A DNA stretch of 64,000 nucleotides from Turbatrix aceti. Lineage: Eukaryota; Nematoda; Chromadorea; Rhabditida; Panagrolaimidae. Shown here piece after piece: positions 52,714 through 64,000 of the stretch (position 1 is the first letter of the stretch; every line of letters begins with the position of its first letter). Location of the stretch: the NCBI GenBank assembly GCA_963969345.1, contig OZ017769.1, forward strand, positions 3,229,600-3,293,599. Reading direction: 5' to 3'. The position numbers and the translations under genes are program-made. Under the pieces are notes generated by a model. That model had not been told where the DNA came from and did no database searches. It worked only from the letters and a program-made list of their open reading frames with translations.

Positions 52714-53901
52714 GTTGTAACTTTTGATCAACTCAACTGACCCCACCCCCCTATTTTGCACCCTCGACTCCTGCTTTTTCTTTCTTTTTTTTTTCATCGT
52801 ATCTTTACTGACCCCGCATGAAAAACCCCGTATAGCGAGAAATATTCCACGACATATATGTGTACTTTTCTTCCAATTCGTGTAGAAGTCGAGGTTCTTT
52901 CTGTTGTAACCTTCCTTTTTTCTCACCAAAAAAATTGATTATGATAAATGTCCTTGTTGATGCGAAATGCAAGTTGATGTACAGTAATATCTGTTGTTTT
53001 TGGCTGTGTAGTTGGGTGTGGGTTAAAAATAGTGAATGCAATGGAAAAAAATGCAAAAGTTGAAAATTCTTGTTAACGAAAATATTTGACTGCCGAAACG
53101 GTGAGAAGTTTCTCGATGAAATTGTCATCGTCAACGGCTGCGATATGGACTGAAAAGTGGGGTGTTTTGATTTTGGACAAACATCACTGTGATGATGATG
53201 ACTAATCGAAAGCGCGCAGCACAATTTATCTAATTCCATTCCCCTGTCCTGTCCCCTGATGAGAAGCAAGATTAGAGGTCTCTTGCACAACATCAAGCAA
53301 TATATTGGCTAGAAAAAAAAACACATCAAGCAATTTTTCCTGGCTCGATTGTCTGTCGTGAGAGAGACAGATTGCATACAACCCGAGTCGAGTTGTTGTC
53401 AACGTCTCAACGTCGGTCATAGGGCAGAGCTGCAAGCATGCCCTCATGATAGGCGTCTGTCACGTCCATCCAAAAAAAAACAATAAAAAAAGCGTCGTTG
53501 ACTGCAGCTTTTATTAGCGCGGCATGTTTTTTTCAAGAAAAAAGAGCATGTCAGAACCGGGTGCTGTCTTCGTTGTTTTTTTTTCAATTACAAAGAAAAC
53601 AAAAAAAGCGTGTATCAAAAAAATATTGAATCAAACGTAAAATGCGTGTGACGCAATTGATTTTTTAAAGAACGAAAAAAACCGCTCATTTCGTTTCTCG
53701 AATGTTTTTTTTATTCAATTTTTCCCATCCAGTGTTTTCTGATCGCATAAACCCCGGGAAACGGTCGGTCGGTAATTTATACCTGCTGACTGCTAAAACA
53801 AACTGTGTTTTGCACATGATCCATTATCCTGCGCATAACTCAATTTGCTACGTTTCTGCGTCCACAAGCACTTAGAAAACGCATTTATCTACAAAACTCA
53901 C
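52714..53901. other. Region between antizyme and FAM135 3' ends
   Basis: Two convergent genes end here. No conserved coding exon is visible, although one was expected: FAM135 proteins normally extend ~20 residues past the GRA motif. A possible short exon after ttttag near 53780 (minus) is open for ~35 codons but not family-like. Confidence 0.4.
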
Positions 53902-56900
53902 CAGCACGTCCGGTCACCTGTTGACTTCGAGGCAGATTGTGTGCTACGGTAAATTTGATAAGCGTGGTATGCCTCGGTGAAGCGACAATACTCTCGTTGA
54001 TGTTTGTAACGAGTTCCGCGAACGCAGCACCCTGGGACGAGCCGGCGGAGCTCGCGGCTTTGCACAGGTCAACCAAAGCCGAGTGCCCTGGCACGTAGAT
54101 ATCATGATAACTGCCGACGAGCAAAACATTCCGGAATAGTCCAAAAGCCCCGTTAGTCGATAACTTGTAGACAAATGTGTCTCTAAAGTTTGGAGCATCC
54201 CGCATTGTTAACTGCTCGAGACAGGTCGACTGCTTCCACCACTGCAGAATCGTGATTCCCCAGTGCGCGGCCCAGTTCGAGTTGTACATCAGCCCGCAGT
54301 GGGGGGAATTTAGGGTCAGGAGGGTGTGCAGGGCGGATAGAAAAGGCCTAGCGCCAGGTAGACCGACGAGGGTCCGGACAATGAGGCCACCCAGGGAATG
54401 AGCGAGAAAACTGATCCTCGCCGGGGGTCTCGCCATCCTCGAACAATGCTGGATGACTTCTTCGAGGAGATTTTCGGCCATAGCGGTGAGGTCAGCCCAC
54501 GTCTCGGTCTGGTTGACCTCTGACATGAGAAATACCAGGTGAGCGTCAGGTAAGGCGACTCTCAAAAAATTTCTATAGGCAGATAAATCCTCGCTCGTGC
54601 CTTCTAAGCCATGGACGAAGACAATGAGATGGGTGTCAACAATTCTTCGTCGTTCTATGGCTTCTTTGGCGATGGACGAAAAATAGGGAATATGATTATG
54701 GACATGAGCCATGTCGCTGTAAAAACACCCCCTGAATCCACTCTGGAATAATTTCTGCTTGCAAAGTTCCTTCTGATGCACAAAAGCGATGAAATCCTTG
54801 TCCAGCTGCTCCATGAGTCTGTCTGCGTTCGCAGAAAATGAATTGGATCTCGAATTCAGTGAAATTGCCCGTGCTTGTTCCGACAAACTTTCTGACGACG
54901 AAGAAGCCGTGTAAGAACCTCCGCAGGGCGTTCCCAGTTCTTCCCGTTCTTCGCCACCCACGCCGTCTCCATCACCTTCGTCGTCGGCATCCGTGCCTGT
55001 GCTGCCGGAGTCTTCGTCATCTGCGAGGCGTGGACTTGACAGGTCCGATGTCGATGCTGCCTTCGTACTTTGAGATACGGTGCTTATCGACGAGTGACGG
55101 CTGTTTGCCTCGGATGCGGCCAGGAGTGGTTTTGTTTCCAGACTGAATTGAATTTGACTCGGCATGATGGTTCCTGGATCTGTCATTCGGCGTTTTGTCT
55201 GAAAAATAAAGAAAAATATGAATTTTTGGGTCCTGGCACGAAAAATTTCAAAGCGTCAAAAAACGTCTAATTTTTGTATTATTTGTTCAAATTAAAAAAA
55301 AATTATCGATTTTTATGGTCCTGGCATGAAACATTTCAAAATGTCGAATTCAAAAAAAAACATTTTTTAAATAAATTTTTGAGGTCCTAAAACGAAAAAT
55401 ACAGGAAGTCAGAAATCGTAATTTTTTTTGTTTGAATTCTGATAAAAAGTAAAATATGAATTTTTAGGATCCTGGCACGAAAAATTTTGAAACGTGAATT
55501 CTTGTTTTTATTCTTATTTTTTTTTGGTTAAATTCTAAACTCACCAATCGATCATTATTAACCATCAACATATCCCCAGTCTTGGAAGTCGTTCTCCCAT
55601 TTCCACCGACATCCCCATAAGGCTCGTCACCGACTTCCGTCGCGCAAGACGGAAGACAGAATGAAAAATTCGAGCTACTGCTTCGCCTTTTCGGATGAAC
55701 GGTACAGGTAGGCGACCTCGGTGAAGTATCATTCGTGTCGTCATCGGTCGTAATGAGCATGGATGGAAGCACGCAGGAAGAAGCGTTGAAAGACGATACT
55801 CCGGCTGGCAGGAAGCGTTGCTCGATTATCATTGTTCTAAAACGACCTTTCCTGCCATAAATTTTTTTTTGCGGAAGGAAACTCACATATTCGTAGGATC
55901 AGCGTCAACATGCTCAATATGCACTGGAAGGGTTTTCAGCTTCGACAGGTAGTTATTTTTCTTGATGATCTCAAAATACCGTAAATTGGGGTTCGGTGTC
56001 GGCTTCAAAAGCGACTGAACGGTGTCTTCGGTGAAGAGAAACGCTTCTGCGAGTCGTTTTATTCTTTGCTGGTCAAATTCGTCGAGAAGCGCGTCTCGGA
56101 CCGCTGAAAAATCCAAATTAGCCTAAAAACCCTCCAAAAAAGCACCTACCTTTTACATCGACAAAAAGTTGCAATAACTGCGTAAACAACATCGTCAATC
56201 GATTATTCAGCCCTTCAACGTGTTCCTGGAGCTTCAACCACGGCTGATTAGAATCCTCAAGCTCCGCCTTGAAATCCGCTTCTTCCCGTCCGACATTGAG
56301 CACATCAATATTGAGTGGACTATCCAGGACGGCAGCGTGGCGTTTGATGAAATTCTGGAGCGAAAGACACGTCGAGAGCATCCGAAAACAGACTTCTCGG
56401 TGGTAAGCCCGAAGTTTATCGCTGAGCGGTGGATCTGGGCCCGCTTTCTTCCGGCTCACGACTGCCGCAATCATGGCAGCGTGGACGGTTACGCTGACCG
56501 CAGAAAACGCAAAATATTCGAAGAAGACCGGTCTGTAGCAGTGGACAGAGCGATCTGGCTTCAGGATGACCGATATTACGCGTTTGGAGACGAATCGGAA
56601 GTCTTCTATTTTTGGGAGGCATTCGGGGTCCAAATACCATAATTCTACCTAAAAAATGATGCGATTAAAAAAAAGGATTCAAAGAACGAAAATGTGAGTA
56701 AACAACCGTAAATTGCAAAAATTCACAAAAAAAACGAAAAAAAAACACAGTAAAAAGATAACTATTTATCGTAAATTTGAAAAGTATCAAAAAAAAGAGA
56801 AAGATACCGTAAAAAGATAACAATCGTAAATAACGAAAAGTAACGAAAAATGATAAAGATACAGTAAAAAGATAACAACCGCAAATTACGATCGCTAAAA

Positions 56901-57412
56901 ATCCCGGCACGAATTCGAGTAACGACCAAAATTGTCGCCGCAAAACGTTTTTTGAACGTTACTTTCTCTTCTTTTTGTTCTTTTTTTTAACCGTTTTACT
57001 TGTTTTTTTCGTGCCTAATTAATTTTCAAAATCATTTTCTCACCTGTAGCTCGACATTGATTGATTCCAGTCGGTCGACCCGTTTGTGTAGGTTGAGAGC
57101 GCACTTGAAGACGTCTCCCAAGTCGGAGGACTGCTCTCCGAAGCCTACTTTGAACATCTTGCTGATGGCAGCGCCATTTACGACGCATGGCCTATTGTCC
57201 CCACCAGCAAGATGCCCAGGCTCACAGTAGATGTGGAGGAGCGGCAGCATGGCTTTGTGTGCCCGAAATCGTATCTGTAATTGTTTCCCAGTTTTTTTTT
57301 GCAAAATTGTTAAAAATCAGTTTACCTGGTAATAGCCATGGACGAGATCGACGGCATTGAATTCCTCAAGGACAACGTGGAGTTGAAAGGTAGGAAAAAT
57401 TTCGAGTCTCAT
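53885..57412 (-). CDS. FAM135 family protein (DUF3657 + lipase-like DUF676)
   Basis: Exons 57412-57326, 57274-57044, 56648-56150, 56103-55887, 55836-55545 and 55198-53902 (or read on to a stop at 53885) join in phase to ~875 residues. The N-terminus HVVLEEFNAVDLVHGYYQIR matches FAM135 starts. DUF3657 is seen in FFEYFAFSAVSVTVHAAMIA. The middle is Ser/Asp-rich and probably disordered. The C-terminal alpha/beta-hydrolase part shows HLIVFVHGLEG, the nucleophile in FLAHSLGGLIVR and SYHDIYVPGHSA with the Asp/His region. Function is poorly known; the fold suggests an esterase or lipase. A gtgagt donor at 53901 implies one more exon that I could not place. Confidence 0.88.
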
Positions 57413-58212
57413 AATTGGTCGTTGTCGTCGTTCTCGTGTTCGTGTTCGTGGTGGGCTGCTGAGATGCGAGATAGCGTGTCGTCATCGATGGACACGGCAG
57501 CGGCGTCGGCTTCGGGGTGGTAAGTATTTAAATGTGCGTGTGTGCCGTTGGACAGGTGACGACGAATACGACGTCGTCGTCGTAGCAACCAACAACCGGC
57601 ACCGGACTGAGAGCGCCGGACTAAGGCGTTTTTGTTTGTTTGCAACCAACGCAACAAACGTTTGGATGGCTCAACAACAACACCAAAGGTCGCTCCGCTC
57701 CGTCTCACGACGACGGCCACCTTCCTCTTTTAGCCAGGAGAGAAATCCTGCAGCAAGCACCAGTTAATAGCTAGCACGTAAAAGTAAGTATTCACAGGCA
57801 GTCCTGTCGAACGAACACACGCCGGTCAATAGCCTGCCTGCTGGGGCCGCGGGAACAACCAAAAAAAGAAAGAAAAAAGAAGAGATGAGACAGCCCTGAG
57901 CGTTACTTGTGCCGTCGCAGCCTTCGGCCCTCCTCGTTTTATCCAGGCCGAAGGGCCGGTGCAAGTTTTACGCAGCAACTCACCGGCCAGCTGCAGCTGC
58001 AGCTTGGCGAAGAAGGAAAAAAGAAAGAAAAAATATTGAGAGCTCTCGACACGAACTCGTCTAAATGGTGTGACACGTTGCTTCAATCCGTGTTTGTTTC
58101 TTCTTCTTCTTCTTCGTCGTCGCGCCGCTGCTATCTATCTTTAGCGTGCGACTCTCCCACCATCTTTGTCGTCCATTTTCCCTTTTTCGATATCCCATTC
58201 GACTGAAGAAAA
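57413..58212. promoter_or_regulatory. Shared upstream region of FAM135 (minus) and PNG-1 (plus)
   Basis: About 800 bases between divergent ATGs. It contains TCG/ACG-rich trinucleotide tracts (57545-57580, 58100-58125) and a CAGCTGCAGCTGCAGC palindrome (57988-58003). The 103-codon minus frame here is compositionally biased and not called. Confidence 0.45.
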
Positions 58213-61113
58213 ATGCCGGTCACGACGGTCTCCAATCTGCCCGAGCTGCAAGCCACGTATCAACGCGTCGGCGCGGGACTCGTCGTCATTGATTTTTATG
58301 CGGATTGGTGTCCGCCGTGCCGCATGATGTCGCCTATCTTTGATCAGTACTCTGCGGAATTTCCGGAAGCCACATTTATCAAGGTGAATGTCGACCGATC
58401 TCGAGGTGAGTCCCGTTTTTTGTCTTTGATCAGCCATGATAACGATTCCGGACGATCAACGCTTCAGACATCGCCGCGTCCTTCAGCGTGAACGCGATGC
58501 CGACGTTTGTCTTCGTCCAGAACAAGGGAGAGGTCGACCGCCTCCAGGGAGCCAATGCCACTCTCCTGAAGACAAAAATCGCAAACTGGATCAGCTATTT
58601 TGCGTCTGCAGCTCCGACTTCTGCTCCTGCAGGTGCGACGCCCGCTCCCGCTTCTGCTCCTGGACCGAATGCCGCGAATCCGGCTGAAAGAAGGTTTCTC
58701 GAGCCGCTGGTCGCTAAATCGAAGGCTGTGAGTTTTTATTTGACTTGAATAGCAAAAACATGGGCCTAAAAAATGTTGCTAAAGGTTCAAAAGCAAACGT
58801 GAAAATAGTTTTACGGGCAAAATTTTACTGAAAAAACAACGAGATAGTATTTATTTTGATAAAAAAAAGACAAAACTGTCGTAAATTTCAGAAGTAACAA
58901 AAAATGAAAAAGTTATCGTTAAAAGATAACTTTTTTCGCAATATACGATTGCTCAAAATCACGACACGAATTCGAGTAACAATAAAATTTTTATGCATAA
59001 CGTTTTTTGAACGTTACTTTTTCTTACTTTGTTACGGTATTTATTATCGTTTTTGTTACTTTTTTTAAAGTTTTTTGCTTGGCTGAAATTTTGGCCTATT
59101 TTATAGTTTTATTTTATATTCAAGCCGTTTTTTTTGTTTTTTCGTTGCCTAAAATTTGTAATTTTGGCCATCATTTTTTGTTTTATTACGTTTTTTTGTT
59201 TTTAGGTCCAACAACATGAAGACGAAATCAGCCAAACCCTTGCCCTTTCCTTGATGCCACTGGAAGCCCTCCAAGAAAAAGCCAAAGTCAACGGCGAAGT
59301 GAACGATTTCGAACTTGTTCGTTTGCTGCTTGCCTGGTTCAAAAACGAATTCTTCATCTGGGTCGACCGACCTCAATGCGACCGATGTGGCAATGTGAAT
59401 CCGACTGGGGGCCGCAGTGTTCCTCCTACGGCCCAGGAAGCCGAGGGCGGAGCGTCTCGTGTCGAATACTACGAATGCGAAAAATGCAAAGCAGAAGGCG
59501 TCGTATCTTTCGTCCGTTTTCCTCGCTACAACAACCCCGCCAAGCTCCTGGAAACCCGGGAAGGAAGGTGCGGCGAATGGGCCAATTGCTTCCTCCTCAT
59601 CCTCCGTGCTGCCGGTCTCGAGGCTCGCCACGTCGTCGACGACGCCGATCACGTGTGGAATGAATTCTACTCCCGGCAACTCAAACGCTGGGTCCACTGC
59701 GATCCCTGCGAGAATGTCATCGACACGCCTCTCATGTACGAACGAGGCTGGGGCAAGAAATACGCCTTCGTCTTTGCCTTCGCCGTCGACCACATCACAG
59801 ACGTCACCTGGCGCTACACCTTCAACCGACAGAATACATCCAAGCTTCGTCGTCGGGTTATCCGCACCGCGGTGCTGCACAACTTTTTGACCAAGCTCAA
59901 CAATCGTCTGCAGGCTGGGCTCCCGGAAGAACGCAAGGCTGAGCTTAGGAAGCGGAAAATCGCTGAGACTGCCGGGTTTCTCTGGCCGAACAACAACCTG
60001 CGAACGGGAGCGGAGGCTGAAAATCACGGCAGGCAGTCGGGAAGCGAGGAATGGCGTCAGTGCCGGACCGAAACCGGCGTCAATGCTCCGGCGTTTTCCG
60101 GTGTGATTATGCGGCTGACCCAGAAAGAAATTGATTCCAAGACTTTTGAGTGAGTATTTATAACTTTTAGGGCGTAAAATGGGTTCCCAAAATAAAAAAA
60201 ATCGCAAAGAAATTATTTTGCATTTTTTTCTGTTTTGTAAAAAAAAATTTTTTCTGAAAAAATCCGAAAAAAAATTCGTAAAAAAAGATTTTATTATATG
60301 CCGTTTGGACCGACTCGGCTAGTTTTTTTTGTACCTTTGCAATCGAATTACCAAAAAATTGTTCTACTTTTTTTTCAAAAAAAAATTGAAAAAAAAATTC
60401 TTTATTATTTTTTTTTAATTATTTTTTTTTACATATTTAGAAAACCTAATTTTTGACTTCTTTGGGCCGATCTATCCCTATTTTTTTCTCTGAATTTTTT
60501 CAATGTCAAAAATTTTTTTTCCGTTTTTTTATTTTGCTTAAAAAATATAATTTTCGGATTTTTTGCCTGACGCGCCCTAATTTTGTGTTTGCACCGTTTT
60601 CAAAATCAAATTATCCAAAAATTGTTCTTCAGACTAACCTACAGCTGCGCATCCGACGAGTACTCCCGCCCCGGCGACGAGGCCAATCCGACAATCAAGG
60701 GCTGGAAGAAGCTTATCTCCAGCAAGGAAAACGTCTTCCGCAAGTTCGAAAACGACTGGAAGATGGCCTATCTCGCCCGCACCGACGGCTCAGATACCGG
60801 TAAGGTTGCTTGGAAGCTGGATTTCGGCCCCGCCCGCTACGACATCGAATCGCTCTCCGTGAGCATCGGCACTCCGTTCACCAAGGAGGGCGGCAGGGTG
60901 CTTGCCACCGTCTGCAGCGGCTCCCAGTGCGTTCCCATTCCCGCGGACGGCAAACTCGAGCTCAAGGACATCGCCGGCGCCGAGTACGTCGAGATCACCG
61001 CCAACCTGCTTGGCGGGACCTTCTGGCAGCACGCGCAGCTCTTCCGCACCGATGCCGACGACTCCGCCCCCAGCCTTCGTCTTCGGATCCGCTTCAAGCC
61101 ACATGTGCCTTAA
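58213..61113 (+). CDS. png-1: Peptide N-glycanase with thioredoxin domain (PNG-1)
   Basis: Exons 58213-58405, 58468-58727, 59206-60149 and 60633-61113 encode 625 residues. Residues 1-110 are a thioredoxin domain with the redox site [12 protein letters not shown] and cis-Pro in NAMPTFVFV. An Ala/Pro linker follows. The transglutaminase-like core has zinc-site CDRCG and CEKC pairs and a Cys-His-Asp triad in [18 protein letters not shown] and WVHCDPCEN. The last exon is a PAW-type sugar-binding domain ([20 protein letters not shown]). The enzyme removes N-glycans from misfolded glycoproteins exported from the ER. The Trx-PNGase fusion is the known nematode arrangement. A dispersed repeat copy (58860-59025) sits in intron 2. 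Confidence 0.95.
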
Positions 61114-61140
61114 AAATCCTTCCAAATCCAATCCGTGTAT

Positions 61141-61790
61141 TTATGGCGTGTAAACGCAGACACCGCCGACCATGGGTGTGATATTCTCGAAGGGATACGC
61201 GCAGCAGTTGGTCGTGTAGTCGTAGCTCGTCGGCACGAAGGACCCATTCCCGACCCGCAGGTAGCAGCACTTGGTCGTTCCCGTCCGCTCGATTGGCTGA
61301 TCGCAGCAGAGCGCAGTCCGGGTGTTGTAGGGCTGGTAGGCGCGGGAGAGAGTCGAGTAGCAGCAGCCGTCGAAGAGGTCCTTCTGGTAGATCTGCCCGT
61401 TGCAACATGATTCCCGCACCCCTCCATCGTAGGGCAGCGAGCCGCAGCACACAGACCCGGGGGGCACGTTGAGGTTGAGCGAGCCGTTGCAGCAAAGCGC
61501 GTTTCTGTTCGACGCGCTGTACGCCTGCGTCCCGCAGCACTCTCCGTTGGGGACGTTGTTCACGACGCCCCCGCAGCAGGTCTGGTCGAAGGCGAGCGTC
61601 TGGTTGCCGCAGCAGCGATCGACGAAGCCGGAGCCCTGGCGTCGGGAGCGGGTGACGTTGTCGCAGCAGATGGACTCGAACTGGTTCATCGGCATGAAGC
61701 CGCAGCACGCAACGCCGAACATTTCCTCTGGCTGCGAGAAGGACGCGCAGTTGGATCCGCCGGCTGGAATCGAGCAGCAGGCTTGGAGTA
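61141..61790 (-). CDS. Galaxin-like dicysteine-repeat secreted protein (5' exon missing)
   Basis: The last exon, from an acceptor (ttttag at 61791) to TAA at 61141, encodes ~216 residues built from ~25-residue units each with paired cysteines: ACCGFMPMNQFESICCDN, RCCGNQTLAFDQTCCGG, ECCGTQAY...ALCCNG, VCCGSLPYDGG...SCCNG, GCCYSTL...ALCCDQ. A tyrosine or aspartate follows the first pair, as in galaxin repeats of coral skeleton and other animal matrix proteins. The first exon with the signal peptide is not located. The stop lies only 28 bases beyond the PNG-1 stop, so the 3' UTRs of the two convergent genes overlap. Confidence 0.7.
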
Positions 61791-62296
61791 CTAAAATTTA
61801 AGATGTAAAATGAAGCCGAAAATTTAGAGATAAAACAAAACAGTGTAACAATGATCAGAACCAGTGAACAGAAAAGTAACGTCCAGAAAATGCTCTGTCG
61901 ACAATTTTTATCGTTACTTGAATTCGTGTCATGCGTTTGAGTGATCGTAACTTGCGGTTGTTATAATCTTATTTATTTTTTGTTACTTTGACAATTTACG
62001 ATTCTTATGTCTTACAATGAATTTTTTAGATCAAAAGTACTGAAAACTTTGTTCTTTGTTTTACAACGTCAGCTACTTATGTTTACATGACTTTTGGAAA
62101 GCGGGATCAACAACACACTATAATGGTAACACAACCGACAACATTTGATACGATTGGCGCCGTGATTTTTCTCCGAAATATCTGATATTACGTGATGTGA
62201 CTCGCTTTCAAAGATTAGTCGTAGTCTTGAAAGTACACCAGGAACGTCAGAACACATCCTGTACAACTGACAACTGATAACAACCGAACAGTACCG
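61791..62296. other. Upstream DNA of the lectin gene with a dispersed-repeat copy
   Basis: 61875-62025 is a copy of the GTAACGTCCAGAAAATG...GAATTCGTGTC repeat. 62040-62340 is the promoter region of lectin 1, duplicated at 63240-63550. No exon for the galaxin-like gene could be fixed here. Confidence 0.45.
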
Positions 62297-62303
62297 TATA
62301 AAG
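62297..62303 (+). promoter_or_regulatory. TATA box of lectin gene 1
   Basis: TATAAAG, 40 bases before the ATG at 62343, in the shared context ACCGTATAAAGC. The same box lies 40 bases before the ATG of lectin 2. Confidence 0.6.
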
Positions 62304-62342
62304 CTCGATCAAGGTACTACAAAGTTTAGTCTAACAACTATC

Positions 62343-62995
62343 ATGGAAAAGCAGTTTCTCATTCTTCTCATCGCTGTCTGTAGTGTGGTGGCCGGCCAGA
62401 GCTGGAACTGTGCCGATACCTCGGCCCATTACTGTCCTTACACGCAAAGATGCTTCACCATCGGTACTAATTACACTGATTTTGAACATGCAGAACTCAA
62501 CTGCCTTCAGCAGAACGGGCATTTGGCTTCCATCCACACGCTTTTGGAAAATATGTTTGTACGAGGTAAAACAAGCAGTTGAAACTCAACTAAACAACTG
62601 TTTTGTTTTCAGATGCATTCGTTGACGTACTCGGACCCGTTGCTCCAAACGGAACTTGGAATAATTTCTTTATTGGCGGAATGTATTTGTTAAATGATAT
62701 CTGGGGATGGACCGACAACTCGGCATTCAACTACAACGTGTGGCAACCAGATATGCCTACGGGTACCGAAGATTACCAGTGTATCAGCATGAGCCGTATC
62801 AGTGGCCTCTGGAGAACGGATGCCTGTTACAGAACATTGCCTTACGTCTGCGAAGTGCCTTTGGCAGGCGCAACTACAACACCTTGGCCATACAATACTA
62901 CTCCTTTTCGCATGCCCAATTACCGACGTGCCGACCGACGACATCTACCTCAACGCACTACAACTACAACTAGAACGCCGAAGAGGATTCTTTAA
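62343..62995 (+). CDS. Secreted C-type lectin-like protein 1
   Basis: Exons 62343-62565 and 62613-62995 encode 201 residues. A signal peptide (MEKQFLILLIAVCSVVAG) precedes one CTLD. The CTLD shows CPYTQRCFTIGTNYTDFEHA,  ELNCLQQNGHLASIHTLLEN, FFIGGMY, WTDNSAFNYNVWQP and C...GLWRTDACYRTLPYVCEVP. The core WIGL is changed to FFIG. The QPD/EPN sugar motif is absent; WQPDMPTGTE stands in its place, so calcium-dependent sugar binding is uncertain. The tail is Thr/Pro-rich and basic (TTTTTRTPKRIL), probably O-glycosylated. Such lectins act in the gut or epidermis of nematodes, often in immunity. Confidence 0.88.
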
Positions 62996-63505
62996 GAGTG
63001 GTTGTCATCGTGTTTAACACTTTTGCATAAAATATGTAATGGCCGTCGTTTTTTATGCTTTAGTCAGGTGAAAAGGAAGTAATAAATTCTGGAAAAAAAA
63101 ACAGTTTGGCAAGATCAAGTAAAGAGATGCAAAATGACAAAAAAATATAACGGAGAAATATAAAAGTAATGGTCACCGTTATGTTGAAAACATTGATCTT
63201 GTAAGCGCGCTCCTTAATACAAGACTCTTTGTTCATTGTTTTACAACTTTGTAAACTTTGTTCTTTGTTTTGCAACGTCAGCTACATATTCCTACATGAT
63301 TTTTGGAAAATGGGCTCAACAACACACTATAGTGGTAACACAACCGACAACATTTGATACTATTGGCGCCGTGATTGTTCGCCGAAATATCAAATATTGC
63401 GTGATTATGCTCGCTTTCAAAGATCAGTCGTAGTCTCATAAGTATACCAGGAACATCAGAACACATCCTGTACAATTGACAACTGATAACAATCGAACAG
63501 TACCG

Positions 63506-63512
63506 TATAAAG
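63506..63512 (+). promoter_or_regulatory. TATA box of lectin gene 2
   Basis: TATAAAG, 40 bases before ATG 63552, within a ~300-base flank closely matching that of lectin 1. Confidence 0.6.
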
Positions 63513-63551
63513 CACTTTGAAGGTACCACAAAGTTTATTCTAACAACCAAC

Positions 63552-64000
63552 ATGGAAAAGCTGTTTCTCATTCTGCTCATCGCTGTCTGCGGTGTAGTTG
63601 CCGACCCGAGGTGTTCCGATATCTCGGCGCATTACTGCCCTTATACGGCAAAATGCTACACCGTCAGTGTTAATACAACCGATTTCCAACGAGGAGAATT
63701 CAGCTGCCTCCAGAAGAATGGGCATTTGGCTTCCATTCACGTGATGTTGGAAAACATGTTCATACGAGGTAAGTATACAAGATTGTCTTGTATATATATT
63801 GTATATATATTTTTCAGATGCAGCCGTTGACGTAATCGGACCACCCAACGGCGATGCTTTTGATGATTTCTGGATTGGCGGACTCTATGTGTCCAATGAA
63901 ACCTATGGATGGACCGACAACTCGGCATTTAGCTTTAACGTCTGGCAACCACAAGAACCCTCGACAAGCGTTTTATGGCAGTGTGTCGGCATGAGCCGTA
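63552..64000 (+). CDS. Secreted C-type lectin-like protein 2 (cut by window end)
   Basis: Exon 1 is 63552-63768; exon 2 starts at 63818 and runs off the window. The signal peptide MEKLFLILLIAVCGVVAD is nearly that of lectin 1. The CTLD shows CPYTAKCYTVSVNTTDFQRG, FSCLQKNGHLASIHVMLEN, FWIGGLY (here the W is kept) and WTDNSAFSFNVWQPQEP. It is a tandem duplicate in direct orientation, with the intron at the same codon. The 3' half of the domain lies outside. Confidence 0.88.

Noticed and set aside
54838..55146. Plus-strand ORF over FAM135
   Set aside because: Antisense to the Ser/Asp-rich linker of FAM135; no independent signals.
59149..60207. 352-codon minus frame over PNG-1 exon 3
   Set aside because: Antisense shadow of the GC3-rich transglutaminase exon, running into an intron at both ends.

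Overview
The window reads as nuclear DNA of a nematode. Evidence: a cuticle collagen with the Gly-X-Y blocks, N-terminal anchor and YCPCPPR tail typical of nematodes; short AT-rich GT-AG introns (often 42-90 nt) in GC3-rich coding exons; and orthologues of nematode genes such as a thioredoxin-fused peptide N-glycanase and a LAPTM-like tetraspan protein. I cannot name the species. Two 200-base N runs (23293-23492 and 46205-46404) are assembly gaps.

Layout. 1-15000: end of an unknown gene, the collagen (843-1835), a small unknown gene (5648-5893), a five-exon P-loop GTPase-family gene whose G domain is cut short (7958-9140), and a four-helix LAPTM-like protein (13440-14965). 15300-38100: a young, repeat-rich accessory block. 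It holds four complete fatty-acid-binding-protein genes plus one broken copy, three copies of an 87-residue orphan gene, two copies of an ORF with a conserved in-frame TGA, three intact copies and one relic of a six-cysteine secreted peptide gene, two caspases and a hAT transposase relic. These arose by segmental duplication: 27105-30000 and 35533-38086 are near-identical, 17390-19190 is a third partial copy, and 34190-34990 is an inverted relative of the peptide-gene unit.

38087-47000: foldback elements, a lactonase-family beta-propeller enzyme (39226-40735), an LTR-retrotransposon relic with a broken gag (41621-43260), and a three-level nest of transposons (44512-46753). 47100-61900: conserved housekeeping genes. 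These are CDC27/APC3 (anaphase-promoting complex), ornithine decarboxylase antizyme with a visible UCC-UGA +1 frameshift site, FAM135 (lipase-fold), peptide N-glycanase PNG-1 (ER-associated degradation) and a galaxin-like dicysteine-repeat protein. 62000-64000: two tandem secreted C-type lectins, the second cut by the window end.

Mobile DNA has reshaped genes here in ways that can be read base by base. A TTAA-flanked 1.37-kb foldback element sits inside a caspase exon, and dropping it with one TTAA restores the frame. A GATC-rich hAT MITE with an 8-bp duplication sits inside a hAT transposase exon. A CTCAC-terminated 2.1-kb element carries the last three exons of another gene. The other caspase runs out of frame into a relic of the secreted-peptide gene and so gains a hydrophobic tail.
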